Shown piece by piece: positions 1-8,738 of a stretch of 64,000 nucleotides of DNA. This DNA is from Corythucha ciliata (taxonomy: Eukaryota > Arthropoda > Insecta > Hemiptera > Tingidae). Numbering within the stretch: position 1 is the stretch's first letter; the number at the start of each line of letters is the position of its first letter. Location: assembly GCA_038030265.1 (NCBI GenBank), contig CM075943.1, positions 14,136,001-14,200,000 on the forward strand. The letters run 5' to 3'. The translations under genes were made by a program, and so were the position numbers. The notes beneath the pieces are model-generated. The model did no database searches. It had not been told where the DNA came from and saw only the letters and a list, made by a program, of their open reading frames with translations.

Positions 1-877
1 GCTGAAAATTATTTTGAAACTGCGTGAATGTACTTCTGGAACTATGCCCCTCACCTTGAGACTGGAACTCTACATTTATTCAAGTTCCGTATTTTCAACA
101 GCGAACAATTTTATTAGGCATAAGTAGGTAATTTAAATGCACTGTTATTCATAATACTTAAGTAATTGGACTTACTGTACTGCCGTGCAGTGAAAAAAAA
201 AAAATGAGTTGCTGCGTCGTTATTTTAATTTGTCCATTCCACCGTTTCTTTTTTTTTTACGCCTCACAAGTTGTCCCACCTTTCGCATGAGTCAGTCTTC
301 GAAATCGGGACAGTTATTATTGTAAAAAATAAAGGGCCTACTTATTATGTGTATATTCAAGGGCCAAGCCAACATTGAATTGCAGTAAAAAACAAAAAAA
401 AAACATTTATTTTTTCACTATGCAATCTCAAAGTCCTGTTAAACTGTTATTTGCTGGGATTCCAATTTACACTTTGAGAAGGAGCCCTGAGTTGTTACAG
501 AGTTCCTTGACTCTGTCGTTCATTCCATGTTTACCCGAGAGTTGAGCGAATGACAAGATTGAATGCTTGCCTCGATAACGTATTTAGAATTATATTATAC
601 GGGGACTCACTTGACTATGTGAGGGGAGGAGGGTTTGTAAACGCAGCACACATTGTAAGATTGCACTTATGCGCTTAATAACACAAGTAACTGTGGAAAG
701 TCACTAACTGTTTCAATGATTCCGTTGGAAATTTTTTAGGAAATTTTATGGTTTTCTTGCCACATTTCTCATTGACGTGGCAAGAAACGCTGGTCGCTGA
801 TCCCAAGTTTTTTGTAGATCCTTAGACAGCTAAAAGGATGAAGGTGCAATAATATAATATGCTGTTCTTGAAAAATT
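1..877. repeat. Left copy of a segmental duplication, no gene seen
   Basis: This stretch is almost identical to 28935 onward, differing mainly in homopolymer lengths and scattered single bases. It probably extends beyond the left edge of the window, because identity starts at base 1. It contains poly-A and poly-T runs but no open frame I can support. Together with 878-2234 it forms the first part of a duplication described in the findings. Confidence 0.85.
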
Positions 878-1327
878 AAGCTTTGATTTCCTAGAAAAGC
901 GGTTCCGTATTACAGCGGTAGAAAAAATCCCCTTTTAAATCTCGCCAGTAGTCGCCTAAAGAGCGGTCAACAGACCGCGGCGCCGCTTCGAATGAGACGG
1001 GCGTTCATGACGGTGATGAACTGTTCATCAACGATTTTTGACGGTGACGGTGAACGTTTTTTGTTTACAATGAACGTGAAAACTACCTGGCCGCTGGATG
1101 ATGGCGAAATTGTAATTAATACTGTCCGAAAACGACTCTATTCTGATGTTAAAAGAAAATACTGCGTAATAGTTGGAGCTACGAGGAAAAAAACGTTCAT
1201 AACCACCGTCACGATGGAAACGGTGCCGATGTCTGTTTACCGCTCTCTAGGCAACTATGGTTTGATTTAAAAAATAAATTTCCTACAGTAATATTACGGC
1301 GCCGCTCTTCTAGGAAACCAAAGCTTT
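878..1327. mobile_element. MITE-like element with about 45-bp degenerate terminal inverted repeats
   Basis: The left end (AAGCTTTGATTTCCTAG at 878) is repeated in inverted orientation at about 1283-1327 (reverse complement begins AAGCTTTGGTTTCCTAG). The arms continue through an AGCGG and CCGTA-TA block. The interior holds a 92-codon frame (992-1270) that is also open in the second copy (29931-30209, one residue different). I read that frame as non-coding element sequence, since it matches no family I know. No convincing target-site duplication was seen. Confidence 0.6.
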
Positions 1328-1457
1328 ATCGGATAAAATTTTGAAAAGTTTTAAAAATCGTGCCCAAAATGGGGGAAAAAAAACTAGTTCGAAGTTTCTC
1401 GATGCAACTTAATCAAAACCAAAACTGAAAACAGCGCTAATTTGGGGCTAAAATATA

Positions 1458-1800
1458 TACAGGGTGTAACGGAAAAGTCTGACATAAATGAAATGGGCGA
1501 TTCTTGGTCACATTTAGAACCAAAATGACCCATGGTCCACCATGGTCCGATTACTATGGTTTTGGAGATAATCGTGGTTCTCCTAATTTTTAATGTACCC
1601 ACGGTTTTCCTTAGTAAATCGTCTGTACCTGATGAAAAAATGGTCTCATTGAAATTTAAAAGAAGCCATTGGAAAGAGCACTAAATTCTCTGTAGGATTG
1701 AATCCTTTTATTTCTAAATCGATCAATATTTATGTGCTTAAATTGCTGCAGAACAGCCAACTTCTTAGATTTCCGGAAAACTCCTAGTATTTCAGCCAGC
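1458..1800. mobile_element. Half of a long foldback element (left arm only)
   Basis: The sequence starts TACAGGGTGTAACGG and is the same as the left arm of the complete palindromic element at 30397-31636. It stops near the word CAGCCAGCT, in the middle of the arm. The right arm and loop are missing here, so this copy is truncated or has lost its palindrome. It may no longer be mobile. Confidence 0.75.
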
Positions 1801-2207
1801 TATGTATGTAATGTTGATGCAGCAGGTATGTTGTTGTACAAGTTGTTATTTGTTGTAGTGATTTTCAGTGTCTGATTAGATTTTTTTAGTTGATGTTAAG
1901 GTACTGTTAACCCATTAACGCCCAAGACGTGATAGCATGCATTTTTTAGAGCAAAATTTGGACGGCATCCTCTATGGACTATAAATAAGCATGATTCATC
2001 GCAAATTTTAAATTTTTTTGAGAGTAACCAGAGTTATAAAATGTTGCGTTGACGCAACGTTTGGCGCTTAGGAGGTCAAGTTGGCTGCTAACGGAATAAC
2101 GTTTTTAGGACTCCAAATTTCTGCATTATTATGTGAAAAACGAAGAAATGAAGTAAAACAATAATAAAAAACGTAGAAAAAGCATATATTTAGTGATATT
2201 CAGCTAT

Positions 2208-2870
2208 TTATTTTGGTGCACTGTAAAGAAAAACTAGTAAAAAATTGATTATTCGTGGAATTTTGAAAAACAATCGGGATGGAGCCAAACTTGACATTTT
2301 TTTGCACAGCCGACATCTTCTGCTGTCCGTTTTTTGAATTATGTGTCCAATATTATCCAAATGCACTTCATCTGGAAGAGCAGCTATTGATGGCCGACAG
2401 AGGTGGGTGCTCGAGTTCCTACCTTCGGAACATCTTTCGAGGTTTTTCGCCCACAGTTGTCAACCAGAGCTATGAATTTACAATCACAAAGCGAAAATCA
2501 AATTGCGACATTGGTTTGCGCTGAGTCAAGTTGAGAAGCTTCCAAGCGTTTACGGCAGCACTATCGATAGCGTTCACAAACAAAGGCCGCCACCATTTTT
2601 TTTCCTCTCACGCGGATGCCGTAGTTGGCGATTCCTTTGTCGCGTAGATCTACCCCGCCAATTAAGCCGGATACACACATGCGGTACTTGCCAAGTAACT
2701 TGCAAAATATTTGATCAATTTATAGCAATTGCCTGGAAACCAACCAGCTGAGAAATTCAAAAACGTGTTGCTCGTTACTTTGCAAGTTACCGCATGTGTG
2801 TATCCGGCTTTACAGAATTTTACATCTCAAGCACGTTGGGTTGCTCAATCGGGAGTCTCTTTTTTTCCTT
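2208..2870 (-). pseudogene. piggyBac transposase, C-terminal remnant
   Basis: Minus-strand reading in several frames recovers the last part of a PGBD2/3-type piggyBac transposase. In order there is a P-N-V-L-E-M block before the MITE, a VDLRDKGI block containing an Asp in the position of the third catalytic residue, YGIRVRGKK, then VNAIDSAAVNAWKLL, MSQFDF, and a single RCRLC cysteine pair before a stop at 2208-2210. The N-terminal and central parts with the first two catalytic Asp are not recognisable. Frameshifts, stops and the MITE at 2665-2809 break it. piggyBac transposases cut and paste at TTAA; this one cannot be functional. Confidence 0.8.
2665..2809. mobile_element. Harbinger-type MITE inside the piggyBac remnant
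   Basis: A 145-bp element begins AGCCGGATACACACATGCGG and ends with its inverse, flanked by TTA at 2662-2664 and 2810-2812. A 3-bp TTA/TAA duplication is characteristic of PIF/Harbinger. Taking out the element and one TTA restores an uninterrupted piggyBac coding block, which proves the insertion. About 60 bp of the interior (2704-2763) also occurs at 38149-38209 without these ends. Confidence 0.85.
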
Positions 2871-3378
2871 CCTGCTAAAACGTTGGGTGGTCTTCGAAGG
2901 GTGAACGTGTTCATGATTTGTGAGAACGTTCAAACGTTGACGACGGAATTGTCATTCCACCGTGCAGCACAAACTTACCTTGAATAAAGTTGAAGACTTA
3001 GGTCACAAAACTCTAAAATAGCGAGAAAACGCACGCAGAAACTCAGATATGTTCAGGAGAAACTTCCTTTATCAAGGTTTGGTAACTTTCAACCTGATGA
3101 TTCAAGAGGTTTCACTAGGAGGGATCTGACCACGCAGACGCCCAACGTTGCGTGAACGCAACATTAAGTTTTTCGACTGATTTGCACAACATGAAATGAG
3201 AAACCGAGTGCATTTTACACGCAAGTTTATTGCCATGCCTCCGAAATTGATGTTCAGGGAAAAATTTGGACCGAAATACAAATTCTGAGCTCGAGAAATG
3301 AAATTCACTTGGCGGGTGCGGTGAGGCCAGAAAATTTAGATGTTCAAAAATTGTTAAAAAATGTTTATTCGAGTTATG

Positions 3379-3551
3379 TGTTATGTATATGAAAAAGAAA
3401 CCTCTTGCTGGGGTTACCTAGGCTTGCGAGTTGTTCACGGCGATGCGACGCTAAAGCCATTGTTTCTTGGACTTGTTCGGTATTCCGTGTAATAAAGTTA
3501 TATTAAGTTTATTCGGGCTTATGATTTTCCCCGTTCCCTTGAAACACTTCA
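3379..3551 (+). repeat. Gypsy-1 5' LTR
   Basis: It begins TGTTATGTATATG and ends CACTTCA. It differs from the 3' LTR by three transitions in 173 bp (about 1.7%). It should hold the promoter and the polyadenylation signal; AATAAA is seen as GTAATAAAG in the second half. Confidence 0.95.
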
Positions 3552-3552
3552 T

Positions 3553-3565
3553 TTGGCGACGAGAA
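3553..3565 (+). other. Gypsy-1 primer-binding site
   Basis: TTGGCGACGAG follows the 5' LTR by one or two bases. Its complement, CTCGTCG plus CCA, matches the 3' end I recall for animal tRNA-Ser(GCU). Gypsy-2 uses the same site. Confidence 0.7.
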
Positions 3566-3583
3566 TAAAACTTCGTAACGAAA

Positions 3584-4495
3584 ATGCCAAACTTTCTAGG
3601 TCAGATGAATGAGTTCATCCCGGAGCAGGAGGATTTTTCTACCTATTGTGAGCGTCTCGAACAATTCTTCGTTGTGAATTCAGTTAAAACGGTAAACCGG
3701 GTGCCTTTATTTATCACGTTGTTGGGGCCTTCGGTCTACTCGGTTTTGAAACATTTGGTGGCCCCTGATTCTCCGTCAAAGAAAACTTTTGAGGAACTTG
3801 TGAGTGTCTTAACAGTGCATTTTTCACCATCCCGTATTGTCATTTCCGAACGGTTTCGTTTCCACAAGAGAGACCAGCTCACCCATGAGACGATCAATGA
3901 ATATATTGTAGCCTTGAAAAAGCTCGCTGACACGTGCGACTTCAAGCAGTTTCTCGGTGAAGCCCTTCGCGATAGGTTTGTGTGTGGCCTCACGTCAACC
4001 TCGATTCAGCAAAAACTGCTCCTCGAAAAAGAGTTAACTTTTGACCGTGCTTGTGTTCTGGCCCGCGAAATAGAACAGGCCGAGAAGCAATCCAGGTCAC
4101 TAAAGCCACTTCCTGTTCATCTGGCACGAGAGGCTTCAGTTCATAAAAGGGACAATGCTCCAGCCAAACAGTCATGCTGGCGCTGTCAACGTTACCATTC
4201 CCCAGATCAGAGTCCAATTAAGTCGTGGCGTTGTTTTGCGTGCAATGAGATAGGACACCTCGGCAAATGTCGTCCGAAAGTCGATCAACGACACCTTCGC
4301 GCTACCCGACCTAAGGCAGTGAAATTGGTCTCAGAGCTGCAGGAAGACGAGTCACAGACAGGAGAACCCCTCGGCGTTGCTGCCGTCAGCAGTACTGAAG
4401 ATCGCACGTCGCTACTTTCTTTACGTCCCACTCAAGGTATTTATTACGTTCAATCGCATAGATTCTGTGAAAGTACCGTTAAGCGTAGAGGGTAA
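3584..4495 (+). CDS. gag: Gypsy-1 Gag-like protein
   Basis: The 303-codon frame starts at the first ATG after the primer site and encodes a capsid-like region (about residues 1-170) similar along its length to the Gag part of Gypsy-2, for example the blocks LLGPSVYSVLKHLVAP and ALRDRFVCGL. A zinc-knuckle region follows at about residues 198-228. The first knuckle is disordered and the second, CFACNEIGHLGKC, has CX2CX4HX3C spacing, one residue short of the normal CX2CX4HX4C, so RNA packaging is probably impaired. After about residue 280 the frame departs from homology and runs to a stop, while pol continues in the +1 frame. Confidence 0.85.
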   Translation: MPNFLGQMNEFIPEQEDFSTYCERLEQFFVVNSVKTVNRVPLFITLLGPSVYSVLKHLVAPDSPSKKTFEELVSVLTVHFSPSRIVISERFRFHKRDQLTHETINEYIVALKKLADTCDFKQFLGEALRDRFVCGLTSTSIQQKLLLEKELTFDRACVLAREIEQAEKQSRSLKPLPVHLAREASVHKRDNAPAKQSCWRCQRYHSPDQSPIKSWRCFACNEIGHLGKCRPKVDQRHLRATRPKAVKLVSELQEDESQTGEPLGVAAVSSTEDRTSLLSLRPTQGIYYVQSHRFCESTVKRRG

Positions 4496-7400
4496 AACTC
4501 TCGAATTTGAAGTCGATAGTGGGGCAGCTGTCACCGTTATGTCCCTCGATCATTTCCGAATCCGTTTCCCACACCTGTCACTTAAAAGTAGCTCCACAGT
4601 TCTGGTATCTGCGTCAGGAAAAGACTTGAGGGTCTCAGGAGAGGCCTTGGTCACAGTTTCTTCCAAGAATATTAATGCCCGCTTGCTCTTGATCGTTTGT
4701 GATAGCCCAATTCGAGTTCCTCTACTGGGACGGGCATGGCTTGATGTCCTGCTACCCTCGTGGCGCTCATATTTGTCAATAAATAACCTCGAACAGGTCC
4801 CCTTTGTTACTCGCTTCCCGGAAGTCTTCGATGGAGATAAGACCCAAGCCGTCCGGCAGTTTAAAGCAAACGTGGTCCTCAAGGAAGGAGCAGTTCCCGT
4901 CTTCCGAAAAGCGTACGACGTGCCATTCAAAATCAGGGATAAAGTCAAGGACGAAATCCAATCGTTGGTTAATGACGGTATTTTCGAGCCAATCAGGCAT
5001 TCACAGTGGGCCAGCCCGTTGGTTGTCGTTGTAAAGCCGAATAAGGAACTTCGGCTGTGTATCGATTATAAAAACACTGTAAATCCTCAATTGAAGACTG
5101 ACATATATCCCCTCCCTCGACCAGAAGACATTTTCACACAATTAACGGGTAGTAAAGTTTTTATTACTCTTGATTTGAAGCGAGCTTTCCAACAAATAGA
5201 GTTGAGCGAGGAGGCCAAGGAGATATTGACGGTCAACACAATCTTCGGTCTGTTTCGAGTCCACAGGCTTCCATACGGGATTTCTTCGGCCCCTAGTATT
5301 TTCCAAGGCCTCATGGACAACGTGCTTCAAGGAATTAGTGGTGTTGCGACGTACATTGATGACGTCATTATTGCAGGTCGTGACAGAAAGGACTGTGAAG
5401 ACAAGGCAAATCTGGTCTTTTCACGCCTCCAGGCCTATAATATCAGGGTAAATCTTGATAAATGCCAATTTTTCCAGGACAGCGTGTCCTATCTTGGACA
5501 CCAGATTTCGGGAACGGGAATATCGGTCATAGGTAACAAAATGAAGCCCGTCATTGATTGTCCTAGACCGGAGAACATTCAACAGCTGCGCGCGTACCTC
5601 GGAATGATAAATTACTACGGCAAATTCCTACCCATGATGGCCTCAATGCTCAAACCCCTGTACGACTTGACAAAAAAGGACAGGCCTTTCGTGTGGTCAG
5701 ATGGGTGTGAACTGGCGTTCAAAGAGAGTAAGATCATGCTCCAAAGTAGTACGATGTTGACACACTGAGACCCATCGCTTCCCCTTTTCTTGGCGACAGA
5801 CGCATCAGCCTACGGAATCGGAGTGGTTTTAAGCCACATTGAAAACGGAAAAGAAAAACCTATAATGTTTTCAACTGCTACCCTGTCACAGGCTGAGCAA
5901 AATTACGCGCATCTCGAAAAAGAAGCTCTAGCCATCATTTTCGGGGTAAAGAAATTTCACAAGTATTTATACGGACACAAGTTCACAATTGTTACAGATG
6001 CGCAAGTCCTAAAGAAAATATTAGGTCCTAAAAATGGAATCCCTACTCTCGCGGCCTCCAGATTGCAGAGGTGGGCCATCCTATTGTCGGCGTATGATTA
6101 TGACCTGGTGTATCGGAAGTCGGTGCAGAATGCCGACATGTTATCTCGCTTACCCCTACCCGGTTCGTCGGAAGACACTCAGGTCATCGCATCGGTGGAC
6201 ATTCCGTTATCCACGATGGACGTTGTCGAGTCCTTGAAAAAGGATGAAACTCTCCAAAAAGTGATGGCCTTCACCTCAGAGGGTTGGAAGGACGTCTGTG
6301 TCCCAGGTCTCGAGCCGTACTTTCGCCGAAGACATGAATTATCATTGTGCAGTGGTTGCTTGTTTTGGGGGAACCGGCTAATTATACCGATGGATTTAAG
6401 GCCATACGTCCTGAAATTGTTGCACAACCAACATGTGGGAATTGTCCGGATGAAATATTTGGCCCGATCTCACGTGTGGTGGCCGAACATTGATCAAGAT
6501 ATCGAAGTGATAGCGTCGTCCTGTGCTAGCTGCTTGACCCATCTTTCAAGGATTTCAGATCAGCGTTTCCTTCAGCCCTGGCCAAAAACTAACCGCCCTT
6601 GGGAAAGAGTACACCTCGACTTCTTACACTTCGATGGTAAAGAAATACTGATTTTGGTGGACAGCTATTCGAAATGGATCGAGGCGTGGCCAGTGTCCGG
6701 CACATCCTCGCAATCGGTGATCGACCGCCTCACACATTTCATGGCTTGTTTTGGACTCATCGAAGAAGTCGTTACAGACAACGGTCCTCCGTTTGGATCC
6801 AATGAATTTCTACGGTTCTGCACTAATAACCACATCAAAGTAACAAAAAGTCCTCCGTACCACCCTTCTTCGAATGGGTTGGCAGAAAGAGGAGTGCAGA
6901 CCTTAAAAACCAGCTTGTTCAAAACCGGTTACGAAGAGGCTCACAAAGACCTACAGGGAGTTCTTCTTGGCCAAAGTAAATTACCCCTCTCCCAAAAATT
7001 GGCAAACTTCCTGGCAATTTACCGCAACACTCCGTCTACCCCCACGGGACGCTCACCTGCCTCGATGATTTTCAGTTTTACTCCTCGCACGCTGTTATCC
7101 TTCCTACACCCCAAGGAGCAATCTTCTAAAAATGAACCGAATCAACCTAATTTTTCGTCGTTACTTATTCGCGGAAGGCCAAGAAATCCTCGTGAAAAAT
7201 ATTAGTGGGAAGCATCCAAATTATCTGAGGGGCAAAGTGGTTGCCGTGGTGAGTCCACGCATTTTCAAAGTCACAGTTGCTTCAAAAACTCTCAATCTTC
7301 ACGCATGCCAGCTGCGAAGCCTTCCAAAACACTTCAGAGAGACTCGGCCGGTGGAAACGCAGTCCCGCGGGAACAATTGTGGAAACTCATCAGCATCCAG

Positions 7401-7506
7401 CACCCAAAACCATGCGCCTCAACCTAACAAGAATGTTACCAGCGCCCTAAACCCTCGTTCCCGTCCTCTCAGAAAAATAAGACCGCCCCAAAAGCTAAAT
7501 TTGTGA
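4377..7506 (+). pseudogene. pol: Gypsy-1 Pol polyprotein (protease, RT, RNase H, integrase), broken
   Basis: The domains are in Ty3/gypsy order. The protease has active site VDSGAA near 4510, and the reverse transcriptase has YIDD near 5354. RNase H starts at TDASAYG near 5795. The integrase has an HHCC finger at about 6420-6535, followed by catalytic Asp (about 6618), Asp in TDNGPP (about 6777) and Glu in LAERG (about 6884). An in-frame TGA at 5766-5768 separates RT from RNase H, and a frame change near 7150 moves the last 110 codons into another frame (7132-7506). The gag-pol junction near 4430-4450 also needs a +1 shift. Gypsy-2 has all this in one frame, so these are most simply mutations. 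Confidence 0.92.
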
Positions 7507-7736
7507 CTGTTAAATTAACTCATATTTTTGTTCCAGAAACCCGTGCATTTTACTTTGGGGACTACTAGACCATCTTCCCAGTCCGATGAGTTGCTTTTGC
7601 TCAATTTTTTTAAAATTATTATTCATTGAATTTTTTAAAGACTTTTTCGCGTAAAAATTAATATGATTGTTTTAATTTTGTAATTTGTCTTTTCTTTTTA
7701 TTTTTCAAATTAATAATATTCCATTGTGTCTCAGAT
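7507..7736 (+). other. Gypsy-1 3' untranslated region
   Basis: AT-rich DNA lies between the end of pol and the polypurine tract. I see no envelope-like frame, membrane segment or other feature in it. Confidence 0.7.
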
Positions 7737-7749
7737 AAAACTGGGAGAG
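7737..7749 (+). other. Gypsy-1 polypurine tract
   Basis: The purine-rich run AAAACTGGGAGAG ends directly against the 3' LTR start at 7750, as expected for the plus-strand primer. Two pyrimidines interrupt it. Confidence 0.75.
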
Positions 7750-7922
7750 TGTTATGTATATGAAAAAGGAACCTCTTGCTGGGGTTACCTAGGCTTGCGA
7801 GTTGTTCACGGCGATGCGACACTAAAGCCGTTGTTTCTTGGACTTGTTCGGTATTCCGTGTAATAAAGTTATATTAAGTTTATTCGGGCTTATGATTTTC
7901 CCCGTTCCCTTGAAACACTTCA
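7750..7922 (+). repeat. Gypsy-1 3' LTR
   Basis: This is the 173-bp partner of the 5' LTR, followed by the target duplication TTATG. The match to the 5' copy is complete except for three transitions. Confidence 0.95.
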
Positions 7923-8227
7923 TTATGGAGTACTTCCATGATTTTTGTAACCGAGAACACACCCAAGTCTATCACGAAGAGCCTATTTCGGAACGAATTC
8001 GTCCTCTTAAATCGAGCAGGAAAACAGACCGACGGCATGCCAAAAACCACTTTTTTCAACTTTTTTGAGGTTGTACATTATGAATGTGATGTCAGCTCGG
8101 ACTCGATTTTTTTCACGAACACCACACTTCCATTCCCGTATTGAACATGGAAGTAAAAATTAAATTAATGTTGCGTATACGCAACGTTGGGCGTTAATGG
8201 GTTAAGTTACTTGTTCGCGTTCAGTGT

Positions 8228-8449
8228 TGTTATGTTCCCTATTTATCCTGGGGAATAGGGAACTTGAGACCACTTAGAACCATTAACCAACGACGGTAAA
8301 ATATTTATTAAACAAACAACTCTGGGAGACAGACAGACAACCTCGGTACCAAACTCAAACATGAGAAACTCAAGCTCACAATCGAGAGCTCTAAATCAAA
8401 AGGACACGCTCTAGCTCGAGCCTATTCGAGGCTAACAACTAACATATCA
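8228..8449 (-). repeat. Gypsy-2 3' LTR
   Basis: On the minus strand it begins TGATATGTT and ends ACATAACA. It is identical to the 5' LTR at 12950-13171. The sequence includes a short palindromic CTATT-CC/GGGGAATAG block and a repeated CAGA motif. Confidence 0.95.
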
Positions 8450-8464
8450 TTTCTCCCCTTTTTT
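8450..8464 (-). other. Gypsy-2 polypurine tract
   Basis: On the minus strand AAAAAAGGGGAGAAA abuts the 3' LTR. It is a clean, uninterrupted purine run, better than the one in Gypsy-1. Confidence 0.9.
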
Positions 8465-8738
8465 AAAGTTTGAATTTACAAAAACTTATACAAACCAACA
8501 ACAAAATTGCTAACTGAAAACCAAAGTCTAACTAGAGCGCTTACGATAGTCATCATATCGAAATGGACAAAATGATATAGAAAATCTTGAACTCGAGAGA
8601 GAAAAAAAATAAACAATGAAACTTTATACCGACAATATAAATGCGTGAAATTAAATAGTAGGTTGAACCTGAAAAACAAAATAAACACAACCACAAAAAA
8701 AACAAAACAACAATTTTATCAAATTATACAATCCAAAC
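8465..8738 (-). other. Gypsy-2 3' untranslated region
   Basis: This AT-rich interval lies between the gag-pol stop and the purine tract. It has no frame resembling envelope and no other recognisable feature. Confidence 0.7.

Larger units (their letters stand above)
3379..7922 (+). mobile_element. Gypsy-1: Ty3/gypsy LTR retrotransposon, full length but mutated
   Basis: Two 173-bp LTRs (3379-3551 and 7750-7922) start TG and end CA and differ at three positions. They are flanked by the exact 5-bp duplication TTATG (3374-3378, 7923-7927). A primer-binding site, gag, pol and a purine-rich tract are present in the normal order, and there is no envelope frame. The element sits inside the piggyBac remnant, so it is younger than it. 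One stop codon and two frame changes in the coding region make it non-autonomous. Confidence 0.95.
1907..8205 (-). mobile_element. Decayed piggyBac-family transposon, invaded by a MITE and a gypsy element
   Basis: The element lies between two TTAA sites (1907-1910 and 8202-8205), the piggyBac target. Its ends are inverted repeats starting CCCATTAACGCCCAA (1911 forward; ending 8201 reversed). A palindrome of form GTTGCGT-NN-ACGCAAC occurs subterminally near 2044, 3140 and 8170, usually next to a GTTKGGCG block, and probably marks transposase-binding repeats. Without the 4.55-kb Gypsy-1 insertion and the 148-bp MITE insertion, about 1.6 kb remains, too short for an intact transposase. Transposase fragments lie on the minus strand at about 2208-2870. 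A second left end is at 31940-32263. Confidence 0.85.

Noticed and set aside
992..1270. 92-codon frame conserved in two copies
   Set aside because: It lies inside a MITE, and both copies come from the same recent duplication, so conservation carries no coding evidence.
7507..7736. Possible envelope gene in Gypsy-1
   Set aside because: The interval is too short and has no signal peptide, membrane span or open frame. Gypsy-2 also lacks one.
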